Shown: one piece after another, positions 40,272 to 50,447 of the stretch
Position numbering within the stretch: the stretch's first letter is position 1
Layout of the letters: every line of letters starts with the position of its first letter
Assembly (NCBI RefSeq): GCF_000372725.1
Contig: NW_005196528.1
Coordinates: 191,465 to 255,464 of the forward strand
Reading direction: 5' to 3'
Source of the DNA: Emiliania huxleyi CCMP1516
Taxonomy: Eukaryota; Haptophyta; Isochrysidales; Noelaerhabdaceae
Length of the DNA stretch: 64,000 nt
Program-made: the position numbers and the translations under genes
The notes under the pieces: model-generated
The model's input: only the letters and a program-made list of their open reading frames with translations
Told to the model about the DNA's origin: nothing
Database searches by the model: none

Positions 40272-41186
40272 ATGGACGCTTCTCACATGGACGCTTCTTC
40301 GCTCTTCATCACCGCCGACTCGCGACCACTCTTCGGCGGCTGGTTCGCATCCACCGTGGGCGCCGCCGTCGCCGCATCAGTCCACCGGTTCAGACGCGGA
40401 AACCTCGTGTTTTACCTCGGCGCCTGCAACGGCGACGACCTCTCCTCTTTTCAGATATTTGAGGCCGCATGCAGGAAGCTGCCGCCGCTCGAGGTCCGGC
40501 ACTTGCGTGTGAGTGCACCGGCAGTGGCGGACGACATGGCGCGGCTCGAGGACGAGGCTGCGCTGATCGTCCTCGCAGGGAGCGACGTGCGGCGCGGTTG
40601 GCAGGCGATGTGCTCCTGCGGATTGGACAGCGCAGTGCGTCGAGCCGTGGCGAGGGGTGCGGTGCTGCTGGGCGTGTCGGCGGGCGCGGTCCTGATGGGG
40701 TCGGTAGGGCACGAGGGCGGCGAGCCATTTGCGGCGCTTGGGCGCTAGATGCTGGACAGATTCTGAGGAGGACTGTGTACGAAGGTCGCAGTGTATTACT
40801 GCTTGCTGTACTTTCAGGCGCTCGGCGTGGCGCCCTTCCTGCTCGGCGCCCACGCCGGCGACGAAGATTGGCGCATGGCACGCCGCGCGCTGGCGAGCGC
40901 ACAGGGCAGCCGAGGCAGCGGCGGCGGCGGAGGCAGCGGAGGCAGAGGCAGAGGTTGCGGTGGCAGCGGAGGCAGAGGCGGAGGCGGAGGCAGCGGCGAT
41001 TTCGGCCAAGCTGTTGGTGTCGGCATCCTCGCGGGTGGCGCCGCGGCGCTGTCGCCCGACGGGACGGTGGAGCCGTTTCTCATGCCCCTCGTGCTGCTCT
41101 GCGGCGCGGCCGGCGAGATGCCTGGAGGGGAGGCACCTCCCCCCCCCCCGCCCCCCAACAGCCGTCTCCCAGCAGTGTGCAACTAG
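40272..41186 (+). CDS. Peptidase S51 family protein, cyanophycinase-like
   Basis: Class I glutamine amidotransferase-like serine peptidase. In bacteria relatives degrade cyanophycin or cleave Asp-X dipeptides. Exon 1 (40272-40733) starts MDASHMDASSLFITADSRPL and contains the nucleophile elbow LLGVSAGAVLMG with the catalytic Ser, plus ALIVLAGSDVRRGWQAM. A GC-AG intron (40734-40817) has duplicated borders (gcgcttgggc / gcgctcggcg). Exon 2 continues ALGVAPFLLGAHAGDEDW, has a Gly/Arg-rich insert, then GVGILAGGAAALSPDGTVEP. The ORF can end at 41186, but an acceptor-like site at ~41220 followed by AALSPCRVIPVGMRH could add a further exon. The catalytic His and second acidic residue were not pinned down. 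Confidence 0.65.
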
Positions 41187-41706
41187 TCGGGAGCTGCTGT
41201 TGTCGCGTCTCTCCTCGTAGGCCGCGCTGTCGCCGTGCCGAGTGATCCCTGTCGGCATGCGGCACAAAACGCGGCCGGGCAAGGGGCGCGAGGTCGGACG
41301 TTGCGCAGCGCTTCGAGGCAGCCGAGAGACAGACAGAGAGCCGTGTCAGCGAGGAACTAGGCGAGTGGTGCCGTGAAGTTCTTACGGCTCACCGTTCCTT
41401 GAGTGTTGTAGGTATGTTGTGCAGTGTGAGCAGTGCTAGTGGGGTGTGAGTATTGTGTCACTAGTCTTTGTTTCTCAAATTGTTTTTGACCGCAGAAACG
41501 AGAAAGAAAGAAAAAACATACCACAAGGGAGGGAAGATGGGAGGACGGCACGCCGCCACACCACAGGGATTTTAAGAGGAGTGTGGTGCTAGCCGTCGCC
41601 GACTGGGAGTATTCTTTTGCTCTTCTTGGTTCACCGACTCTCTCTCCGACAATCTCTAACAACAAAACAACCCGGGTCCCGACGCTGTGAGAAACCGCGA
41701 ATATAC
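41187..41706. other. Upstream region of the cupin-like gene with promoter-proximal repeat
   Basis: Contains aagggagggaagatgggagg followed by acggcacgccgccac at 41525-41558, preceded by GAAAG repeats and followed by cacagggattttaa. The same block is found at 55790-55860. No other coding feature seen except a possible last exon of the S51 gene (~41221-41360). Confidence 0.5.
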
Positions 41707-42522
41707 ATGTATATGCGTGCCTTCGCCACTCTCGCGTGGGCTGCTCTCGCGTCCGCTCTCACGTGGGTTCCCAACACCGCGAGGCCGGCACTCCACAAGC
41801 GGTGGATCGCGACGCCTGTTGCCGTCGAAATTGACGACATGATGGGCGAGCGTGAGTGCTTCAAGGACGACGAGTGCGAGCTAGAGCGCTGGATGTATGG
41901 CGGCGACGGCTCTCGGCCGTCGGCTGCTGAGACGGCGCCGCCGACTGAAGAGGAGCAGGCACGGCTGGCAAGGCTCCGGGAGGACGGGCGAACCGCGGTG
42001 CGGGCGCGAGAGGAGCGGCGGACGGCGCTGAGGAGGGCCGCGCCGCCGCGGATGCTGACGGTCAGGACTCCTCTGGAGGCAGGACTCGCACTCACGCAGC
42101 CCACACAGGCTGAGGCCGAGGCGATGGGGGTGCGCGACTGGCCACCGACCATCATCACGCAGGGCGGGCGTGGCGCCTTCGACGCCGACGTCGAGGACGG
42201 CTCGCTTCGCTACGTCCTGGAAGGCTCGGGCACGGTGCAGCGCGACACCACCGGCGAGCCGCTCGCCGTGTCGCCAAACACGCTCGTCCGGGTGGTGGGC
42301 GAGGGTGGCGCCCTGCGCTGGCAGCTCGACGAAGGTGGACGCTTCGTCGCCACTCTCGCAAGTCTTCCACGGACGCCTCAATGAACCTTCAACCTTCCTC
42401 TAGGCGTGGACGAGCTCGTCCTGCTTACGCCCGAATACAAGGGCCCGCCTCTCCTGCCGGTCGCGGGCGCGTTCCTCGCTGCCTGCGCCGCGCTGGTCGT
42501 CGCCGCCGGCGCCGGAGGCTGA
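41707..42522 (+). CDS. Cupin-like protein with N-terminal targeting peptide and C-terminal membrane anchor
   Basis: The N-terminus MYMRAFATLAWAALASALTW is signal- or transit-like, followed by a charged helical region (EEEQARLARLREDGRTAVRA). A compact beta-domain follows: SLRYVLEGSGTVQRDTTGEP, SPNTLVRVVGEGGALRWQLD. This resembles the small cupin-like domain of plastid-targeted algal proteins. A very short 42-nt GT-AG intron (42362-42403) is inferred, because the + strand then reads SVDELVLLTPEYKGPPLLPV with a hydrophobic anchor AGAFLAACAALVVAAGAGG-stop at 42522. Without splicing the ORF would stop at 42384. Function unknown; plastid membrane location is inferred. Confidence 0.55.
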
Positions 42523-42782
42523 ACTCATGAGATACGTCGTTGTATGGATTCTCGCGACCCACTCTCCGCAGCGACGCCAGCGCCCTCCTTTGAATTCTTT
42601 TTGTGTGCTGCGAGGCAAGCCCTTGAGCCTTGTGTTGTAACATTTTAAGCATTACGGCAGAAGACAAGGGCAAGGCAGACCCGGAGACTGGAGGGAGCCG
42701 GAGCAGAAGGCATTTACCGGCGAGCTAGGGGGCGTGATATGGCCCCGTACTCGTCGTAGCTGTTCAGAGCCGGAACCGCCTC

Positions 42783-44058
42783 ATGGGCTTTTTTTGGCGC
42801 CTCCTCCGCCTCTTCCCGTTGCCCAGAGCCACAGGGATGCGCGCCAGCCGCAGCATCACGCAAGCTTGCGCCGTGCTCTCCACGGCAGCGGCCTCCGTCC
42901 AGCCACTGGCCCTCTCGCCGCTCGCGCCTGCTGCGCCAGCCGCCCGCGCCATGGCGACTGCGGCGGTGCAGACGGACGCGCATAAGAAGAAGAGATCGTC
43001 GAAATCGCGAGCAGCGGCGCCGCTCACGGCCGAAGAGCCCGCCAAACAGCCCGGCGCGCCATCATCCACGACCGAGCAGAAGAAGCGAGGCCGGCGCGCC
43101 TCAGCCTCGACAGCTGCGGCCGCCTCGCCCAAGCGCAGCAAGGCGACCGACGTGCGGCTTGAGCCGCCCGCGAACTGGCGGGCGACGTGGGAGCTCATCG
43201 TTGAGCTCCGCGCCGACCGCACCGCGGTGGTGGACAGCATGGGCACGGAGGCTATTGCGGGCGAGAGCACAAAGGAGGAGCGCGACTTCGACGCCCTCGT
43301 CTCACTGATGCTCTCGTCGCAGACCAAAGACACGGTCAACGCGGCGACGATGAAGAAGCTGCGCGCTCACGGCCTCTCGCCGCGCCGGCTGCTGGAGACA
43401 CGCCCGGCGAGGGGCTGGACGACACTTCCACGTACGCGACATGCCCGCGCCACGCCCTGTAGGACACGCCCGACGAGAGGCTGGACGAGCTAATCTACGC
43501 GTGCGGCTTCCACAACAACAAGGCGACTACTCCGGCCCTCGAGGCGAGCACGCGACCGGTGAGCGGCCCCTCTTCACGGCGTGGGGGTGTGAGCAGGTCA
43601 AGTATCTCAAGGCGACCTCGCGCATCCTGCTGGAGCAGCACGGCGGCCGCGTGCCCGACACGATGGATGGGCTGCTCGCACTGCCAGGCGTGGGGCCGAA
43701 GATGGCGCTCATCCTGCTGCGGGTCGCATTTGGCAAGGTCGAGGGCATCTCTGTCGACACGCACGTCCACCGCATCTGCAATCAGCTGGGGTGGGCGGGG
43801 CCGGGCGGCACGAAGACGCCCGAGCAGACGCGGCGCGCCATCGAGGCGTGGATGCCCGCCGACATCTGGGCGGAGGTGAACCTCGTCCTCGTGGGTCTGG
43901 GGCAGGAGGTGCAGACGGAGAAGTCCAAGCTGCTGCGCAAGTGCCTCGCCTGCTCCGACCCGGCAGCGGCGCTGCGGCTCGCCTCGGTGTGCGGCGTCAA
44001 GGTCGAGCCCGAGGCGAAGAAGGCGGGGCTCGTGTTGCCGCCCGGCCTCGCCCTCTGA
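42783..44058 (+). CDS. NTH1: Endonuclease III homologue (NTH1-type DNA glycosylase/AP lyase)
   Basis: Base-excision repair enzyme for oxidised pyrimidines. Start MGFFWRLLRLFPLPRATGMR (42783), or MRASRSITQA at 42837, may be an organellar leader; a Lys/Ser-rich linker follows. The core has SLMLSSQTKDTVN, the helix-hairpin-helix LPGVGPKMALILL with the catalytic Lys, and GISVDTHVHRICNQLGW with the catalytic Asp. Exons: 42783-43394, 43463-43522, 43597-44058. Intron 1 (43395-43462) appears to be GA-AG and intron 2 (43523-43596) GC-AG; both show duplicated flanks (gacacgcccgrcgagrggct). After GLGQEVQTEKSKLLRKCLAC the usual C-x6-C-x2-C-x5-C Fe-S ligand pattern is not intact: the first Cys position is not Cys. 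Confidence 0.93.
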
Positions 44059-44488
44059 CGCCACTCTCAGATAAGATAGCCGGGAGAGGTTTTGGTTAGG
44101 TGCACGTGGAGTCTGGTTCCGTCCTGCGTCCCCACTAACGGTGTCCATCGCATGTACAAAGACTCCAGCACCGTCTGTGTACAAAGAACCCATAGCCATA
44201 CACAAAAAGACCCGCGGCACGCGGCACGCGGGCCGGGGGAGGCACCTCCACCTGTTCTCGGTGACTGTTCTTTTTTTTACGCCCATCTCCGATCTCCCTG
44301 AAGAGGTGCACTTGGAGCCTTGGAGGTGCCACGTGTTTATTTATTTTTGAGGACGCGAGACTGGAGGCGGCGATGAGTTTTTAACACATCTTTTGAGCTT
44401 TTTGAGCGCAAGTGTGCACATGCACATGCACATGCATTGCTACCACTGTGCGGTTCACCACAGGCAGAGCTCAGTTGAGGAGTTGACT
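44059..44488. other. Intergenic between convergent NTH1 and kinase genes
   Basis: 3' flanks of two convergent genes. Contains tttatttatttttgagg at ~44336-44352 and a (cacatg)n run at 44414-44436. No coding feature. Confidence 0.5.
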
Positions 44489-46590
44489 CTACTGCTCTTT
44501 GCCTCCACGCCTGCCCCTGCGCAGCGGCGCCCCGCTAATCAGATCGAATCCGTCCCCGGCCACCCCAAGCCGCCCTCGTGCCGACCCCGGCCGCGCGGAC
44601 CCTGGCCGAGAAGGCCGAGCGGAGCCGGGTCGCGAGAAGACGGGGTCTGGATGCGAGTACTGCTGAGGGGACGGTGCGGCCCGAATGGGTCTCTGCTGGC
44701 AGCGGCTGTTGGCGTGGAGCGCCAGCATTTGTTGCGCGAGCACGTACGCCTGGACCTGCTGCTCTGGCCACCTATCCGCGCTCTCGGTGATCATTATCCC
44801 GGGGGTCGACGGCGGGCGCGAAGACTCGCAAGTGGGCGTCTGGCAGCTGCCGCATGACGAGAGCGATGCGTCCCGCTCGCGGCGCCTCTGCACAAGCCTC
44901 TCGCTCCTCGCGGAGACCGCGGAAACAGATGGCTCGCGTGCGGAGTCCAGCGCCTGTCCCGTGCCCGGACTGGCATCTGCGGGCGGCTCAGCCTCGCTCT
45001 GGCGGTCGACACGCGGAGGGGGAACCCGAGCTGCCTCCTCTGCGCGAGGCGCCTCCTCCATGACCAGAATGTCCGCCGTCCCACCCGTGACGCCCTCAGT
45101 GGCATTCCGTTCCACGGCCGCACAGCGCTGCCGCTCCTCGAACTCGCGCCGGTACCGCTCAAACTTCCCTTCGCGAGGAGGCGCCGTCTCCCTATGCTTA
45201 GCGTCCTCCCGGGGCGCCCCGTGGCCTTGCGCGGCCATATCACACCGCCCTTTGCCCCTCAGCGCGCGGCCATCGTGTCGGTCCCGGCGGTTCACATCGG
45301 TTGAGGGGCTATCTGTGGAGGATACAGCTTCTCTCGCCGTCTGCGCCGTCGGCTCCCCACCGAGCGAATGGTCGCCTGGTGCGGGTGCGGCCTCGCTCGG
45401 CGCAGCTTGAGCAGCGCGGTCCAGCTCCAGCCCTTTCGCCCACTCCAGGACCCGCTGCGCATCGGGCCGCCGATCCAAATCGAGCTGAAGCATCGCACTG
45501 ACCAGCCCAACCAGCCCCGCCGAGTAGGTTGGGGGTAGCGGTGCGAACTTCCCACGTGCAATCAGGTCCGACACCTCGCGCACGCTGCGCCCGAAGAAGG
45601 GCAGCGACAACGCGGCGAGTTCGTAGAGGAGCACACCGAGCGACCACACGTCCGCACCCTCTGTGTACGGCCGTGAGCCCACAATCTCGGGAGCTAGGTA
45701 GGCAGGCGTGCCACAAAAGGTTTGCAAGTAGACGGTGTCGTTCGATCTGGCCCGCGAGACGCCGAGGTCGCAGATCTTGGCTCGGATGGCACCGATGGGG
45801 ACAGAGCGGTACGTCTCGCCGGAGCTGCCCACGTCTTGCCACATGGCGTCTTCCTCTCTCCTCAGGATACCGCGGGCAGTGGCTACGGCGTCCGCCTCGG
45901 CAAAGAGCACGACGTTCAAAGACTTGAGGTCGCGATGGACGACACCGTGGGCGTGCAAGTGCACGACTGCAGAGGCAATCTGCGTGAAGAGCGAGCAGAT
46001 GAACCGCTCGGCGAGCGGGACGCCTCCGAGCCTGCGCCGCGACTGCACAAGCTCGTGTAGATCGCCCAGTGGCGCCGCCTCAAGGACGAGCACGAGTCTG
46101 GCTCCTCCTCTGACGCAGCCGCCGCGCGAGCGCCTCCCATCCGATGCCCAGCCCGCAGTGACGTCGGCGCCGCTGCCCTTCCAAAAGTGACCACAGCACT
46201 CGACAATGTGCGGATGGCGCGGGAGCCGCGCGTACAGGTCAAGCTCGTGCGCGAGCGATGCACCGGACCCCAGCTCAGGTTTCAGCCGCTCCTATCAGGC
46301 ACAGGGAGGGGAGCTGTCGAGGTCGGCAACCACGTCCTAAACGGTGGGCGCTCCTAAATGGTGGGCGCTCGTGCTACCTTGAGAATCACAGCCGCCCCGG
46401 TGCGGCGATCACGCCCAGCGTAGACAGAACCGCCCGAGCTCCTGTGGATCTCCTCAATAAAGGCAACGTCGTCCGAGCAAAGCTCAGCGCCGCGCATATG
46501 CTCGCGAGGCGTTCGCACAACGTCGGCCAACTTCGAATCAGCGCCCGCCATCTTCGCGCCCCCGGCTCCTAGAGACACCTCACTGGTCAT
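44489..46590 (-). CDS. Serine/threonine protein kinase (NEK/NAK-like) with long C-terminal tail
   Basis: Exon 1 46590-46378 (MTSEVSLGAGGAKMAG; ATG at 46692 is also possible) ends in TGAAVILK, whose Lys is the ATP-binding Lys. A canonical 86-nt GT-AG intron (46377-46292) follows. Exon 2 has HELDLYARLPRHPHIVECCG, the catalytic loop HGVVHRDLKSLNVVLF, the metal-binding motif written CDLGVSRA (DLG rather than DFG), and activation segment FCGTPAYLAPEIVGSRPYTE followed by GADVWSLGVLLYEL. The ~280-residue tail is Glu/Arg-rich, then carries repeats of RPGSAR. The kinase is complete and looks active. NEK-family resemblance comes from the HRDLKSLNV loop and GTPAYLAPE. Confidence 0.87.
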
Positions 46591-46935
46591 CGTGTCCTTG
46601 AGCACTTGAGCACTGGATAGGGTCGATTCCGCATGGTACGGGACCCCTCGATCGTCTCGTGTCCTAACTAACTTGTCAGTTAAAAAATGCACGTGTCTGG
46701 CTGCGTGATGTTGGGGTAGACTCCCCCCCCTCTCCCGCAGAGAGCAGAGAAAGGAACCACGATATATATTTGTGATGAGAATTTTGTGAGTGATTGATTG
46801 ATGAACGCACTAGACAAAGGGGGGAGAGAGACAACGACAAAGGAGAGAGAGACAACGACAAAGGAGAGAGACAAGCAAAGTACGGGGAGTAGTACACACA
46901 GAGAGTACAAGTCTGGCAGCGTTCTACGGGTGTCC
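46591..46935. other. Intergenic between kinase start and ankyrin protein stop
   Basis: Contains the repeat at 46711-46819 shared with 50241-50345 and a run of gagagagacaacgacaaag units at ~46830-46870. No gene seen. Confidence 0.6.
46711..46819. repeat. ~108-bp dispersed repeat, copy 1
   Basis: Shares ttggggtaga, a C-rich block, agagcagag, gaaccacgat, attttgtgag and gatgaacgcactagacaaag with 50241-50345, in order and same orientation. Confidence 0.7.
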
Positions 46936-48816
46936 TCAGGGGCAGGCTCTGCACATTTCGGTCGACGAGCCGCTGCGTAGCAGCCGCGTGCATGCATCCA
47001 CTCCCCAGAAGTCAGCCCAGTCCAGAGCCGTCATCCCGCGCGAGCACCGGATGGATGGGTCGGCGCCCGCAGCAAGCAGCCGCCCGAGAGCCTTCTCGTG
47101 CCCACGGATGGCGGCAGTATGCAGGGGCGTGAACCCAAAGGGGTGCCTCGTGCTCGACGGAGAGGAGCCCCGCTCGAGCAGCAGGTCGATCGCTCTGAGG
47201 TGTCCGCGGAAGGCGGCCACGTGCAGCGCGGTGCAGCGCGACATTGCCGCGCGCGAGTTGTAGAGACGCTGGCCCAAGCCGCACCTCAGAAGTGGCAGGG
47301 GTGCGCTCGCGATTGCGTCGGCAACGCGAAAGATGGCTCTCAGTAAGGGTGAGCCGACCGTATCGCGGCAGTCCTCGACATCACGGCTCAGGCCAATGGC
47401 CACGCGGAGCGTATCTAGGTCGCCGAACGCGGTGAGCACCATCCCCGACGGGGAGAGGTCGGGCTGCTCAAGATGCATCAGGTGGGGGTGGTACTCGGCA
47501 AAGTAGGCAACGATGGCCGCTCTGCCCGTGAAGAGCGCGAGGTGAAAGGGCCTCCACCCAACCGGCTTGAGGCCCAGGTGGCCCAGAGAAGGGTCTGCCT
47601 CCAGCAGCACCTCGACGCACTCTCTGGTGCGAGCGCAGCAGGCTGCGGCGTGGATCGCGGAGGGCAAGCCGGCGGCCACGCTTCGGCGCGGATTTGCACC
47701 ATGCCGAAGAAGGAGACGGACCATCTCTGGCCAGCCGAAGAGAGCGGCGACTTCCAAGACACCCGCATGCGCGTACGGCGTCAAGGGCCACATCCACTCG
47801 CCACGTGGAATGATGTCCTGGGCCGACGCTCCTTGCGCCAGTAGCTGCGCTGCGATGTCGTGATTGCCACTCATGACAGCGCACGCCAGGGCAGACAGAG
47901 AGCGGCGCGACGAGGTTTGCACGAGAGACTGCGGGTCCAGCCGGTGATGGTGAACGAACGGTCGCATCCCTCTTGGCACTCTCCACGCAGGTATCGCCTC
48001 TTCCAAGCCCGTCAGCAGCAGGCCGGCAATGGCGCGCAAGAACTGAAACGCCGAGCGCTCGCCTCTCTCTTTGGCACGCCGCTCGGCGCGGCCGATGAGA
48101 GAAAGGATCACAGGACCAAGCGCAAGCCTGTCACGATCGACACTGAAGGCTCCCTCGCCCACGGAGAAAGCAAAGATGTTGTGGCCTAAAACGCCGCTCG
48201 GAGGCCAGGCTCTCATCGCCCTCGTCGACTCGAACACGACGAACGGCCGTGGATGTGGCGACAGCGCATTTGAGAGCTGCTCCATTCGACACCAGCCTCT
48301 GCTTTGCCAAGCACGCAAGTCTCGCACCGACCCGTCCTCGTGCGTCCAGGCCCCGGCCAACACAAAAAAGTAGTGGCACCGTGCGACGTATGATGGGATG
48401 GATCGGATGAACTGCTCTCGCCAGGAGGCGGACCGGCGGGTCTCCCGCTGAGGGACGCAGCACCAGTCGAGCCAGATGTAGCCGTCCTTGAGCGCGCCAA
48501 GCTTCTCTTTCCGCCCCAGCCCGAAAAAGGGAGCGAGTCCGACAGAGAAGGCCTGGATCTGCATCTCCCGGCGCTGCACCCGAGTGAGCACATCCTTAAG
48601 CAGCAGAAAGAAGGAGCCCTCTGGGTCCGGGTGCGCACTGCCGAGCCAAGTATGCGAGATGAATGCGGTTGGCTTGTGCTCGTCGTGGAGTTCGAGCCTA
48701 TCATCCGCGCACAGCTGCTCGTAGCCAGGCAGCTGGTCGTACTCGAGCAGAGAGCTGATCGGCAGCACGTACATGGGTGCGATCGTCGGCTCAAGAGGGT
48801 ATCGCAAGCCGCTCAT
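46936..48816 (-). CDS. Ankyrin-repeat protein with N-terminal HET/TIR-like domain
   Basis: Intronless, ~626 aa from MSGLRYPLEPTIAPMYVLPI (48816); the ORF stays open to ATG 49149, but that extension is Arg-rich and unlikely. Residues ~40-280 contain PTAFISHTWLGSAHPDPEG, DGYIWLDWCCVPQRE and SIPSYVARCHYFFVLAGAW followed by WCRMEQLSNAL. This is the layout of the TIR/HET-like domain common in protist ankyrin proteins. The C-terminal half has ankyrin units: YAHAGVLEVAALFGWPEMVR, CTALHVAAFRGHLRAIDLLL, TPLHTAAIRGHEKALGRLLA, and TALDWADFWGVDACTRLL. It is probably a sensing or signalling protein, but no partner is indicated by context. Confidence 0.75.
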   Translation of the reverse strand: MSGLRYPLEPTIAPMYVLPISSLLEYDQLPGYEQLCADDRLELHDEHKPTAFISHTWLGSAHPDPEGSFFLLLKDVLTRVQRREMQIQAFSVGLAPFFGLGRKEKLGALKDGYIWLDWCCVPQRETRRSASWREQFIRSIPSYVARCHYFFVLAGAWTHEDGSVRDLRAWQSRGWCRMEQLSNALSPHPRPFVVFESTRAMRAWPPSGVLGHNIFAFSVGEGAFSVDRDRLALGPVILSLIGRAERRAKERGERSAFQFLRAIAGLLLTGLEEAIPAWRVPRGMRPFVHHHRLDPQSLVQTSSRRSLSALACAVMSGNHDIAAQLLAQGASAQDIIPRGEWMWPLTPYAHAGVLEVAALFGWPEMVRLLLRHGANPRRSVAAGLPSAIHAAACCARTRECVEVLLEADPSLGHLGLKPVGWRPFHLALFTGRAAIVAYFAEYHPHLMHLEQPDLSPSGMVLTAFGDLDTLRVAIGLSRDVEDCRDTVGSPLLRAIFRVADAIASAPLPLLRCGLGQRLYNSRAAMSRCTALHVAAFRGHLRAIDLLLERGSSPSSTRHPFGFTPLHTAAIRGHEKALGRLLAAGADPSIRCSRGMTALDWADFWGVDACTRLLRSGSSTEMCRACP

Positions 48817-49149
48817 CGGTTCCCTGCGTAAGCCGCTCCTCGGTTCGCTGCGTCTCCGCTCGGTCGTCCATCGCCGCCAGCCGTGGGCCTGCCACCCTCG
48901 GTCGCGGTCGGTCGCCAGCTCTCTTGCCCGCCTCAAACTCCAGGACGTGCCTTTTGACTGGACGCATCCCCGTTTTGTACCTTTTTCGAGGTGGTGCGTT
49001 GGCGCGAGGATTGGTGTCCTAGAGGTTCTCAAGGGGAAATCCCTTTTTCGAGGATTAGTGTGACGCGATCCATGTTCACGTCTCGCAGATTCGTTTCTCG
49101 CGACGCGATGATCGTGTTTTCTGGCATCCCTCCCTCTCTCTCTCTCCAC

Positions 49150-50240
49150 CGACCGACCGCTGCGAGCGAGCGATTTTGCGCGTTTTGCGCGATTTTGCGC
49201 AATTTATTTGGGAGTTCCCTACGTAGGCCCTCCAAGAGGCTTTCGGTGTCCATATATATTCCAAGATATGCTAGAATATGCTCTGGAATGTACTCGAGTA
49301 GTTAGTTGTAGATGGATGATGGTCCAGCTTGATCCTTAAAAGAATAAGGTACCTTGCAGAATATTTTTTACAGCCCAACGTCCTGTGTGATCTGTGATCT
49401 GTAAGGGTCCGCCCGCAGGCGCATTTTGTATACCGAGGCGGTGCCCCGGTGCCGAACGCTGTCGGACCTTAAGACAGCCATTGTAGATCCCTTGGGCTTG
49501 GCGCTTGGGCGAGGGTGGTGGTGGGGGGGGGGGTCTGGCGGCGGAGCAACCACCTCCTCCCGGCGTGCCGGGAGGCAGGATGTCATCCCCCGTGATCCAG
49601 ACCGCCCCGTCGGAGGTAGACCGTTCGTCTCCTAGCCAATCAGCCTTAAGCGAGCGGTCTGGCCGTCCATGGCTGGCCGTTGGAATGGCCGAGTTTGGTG
49701 TGGACTTGCGTCCTCGCATCGATCTGGTTGGTTATACAAGTAAGTAGCGTTACTGTATGAAATAACAGAACACCCACCACATGAGCCACATCCTGTGTCG
49801 TTTAGATAGACGCGAGGCGCGGCCGCAGGTGCGGCCCGATGGGGAGGAGTGGGGCGGACTACGGGGATCGGCTTCTTACGCAGCCCTTGCTCGCAGCGAG
49901 CCCCCTCCAACCCACCCCCGCGCTAGGTCTCGGGCGGCGAAGGGGTCACTCCCGACGAACCCGGGAACCCTGTCCGGGAACTACGCGAGTAGCCGGGGCC
50001 GTCGGAGAAGGGGCCGTGCACTGACGGTCGGCCGTCAGAAAACACGCCTGCGTGGATCACGTCACCGACGCCAATCCTCGCTACCCAACGCGGCCAAATG
50101 ATATCCACCTCGAGAACCTCGAGAGAGAGATACAGACTAATAGAGAAAGAGACGCAGGGTCGCCCCCCTTTTCTCCACTTGTACTTTAATGATGTGTGTT
50201 GAGTGTGGAGAAGTTTTTGCGGCTTACCTTCCCTTCCCTC
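49150..50240. other. Gene-poor region
   Basis: No convincing gene. Notable: AT-richer patch 49250-49390; a C/G-rich block 49500-49580; a GC-rich block with short palindromes ~49800-50060 (ggcgcggccgcaggtgcggc). ORFs here are short and lack recognisable domains. Confidence 0.4.
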
Positions 50241-50345
50241 TTGGGGTAGAATCCCCCCTCCCGCGCAGAGAACAGAGCCAGAACCACGATATCGTATAGA
50301 ATATTGTGACGGGATTTTGTGAGTAGATGAACGCACTAGACAAAG
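50241..50345. repeat. ~105-bp dispersed repeat, copy 2
   Basis: Second copy of the repeat at 46711-46819; same orientation, roughly 80 percent similar by eye. Confidence 0.7.
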
Positions 50346-50447
50346 CTGACCCCAGACAACGTTGGGAGCGGCCATAACAGGTGTTATTGGCTGTATGACT
50401 GGCTGCTCATAACACCTCATAACACCTCATAACACCTCCATCGCATG

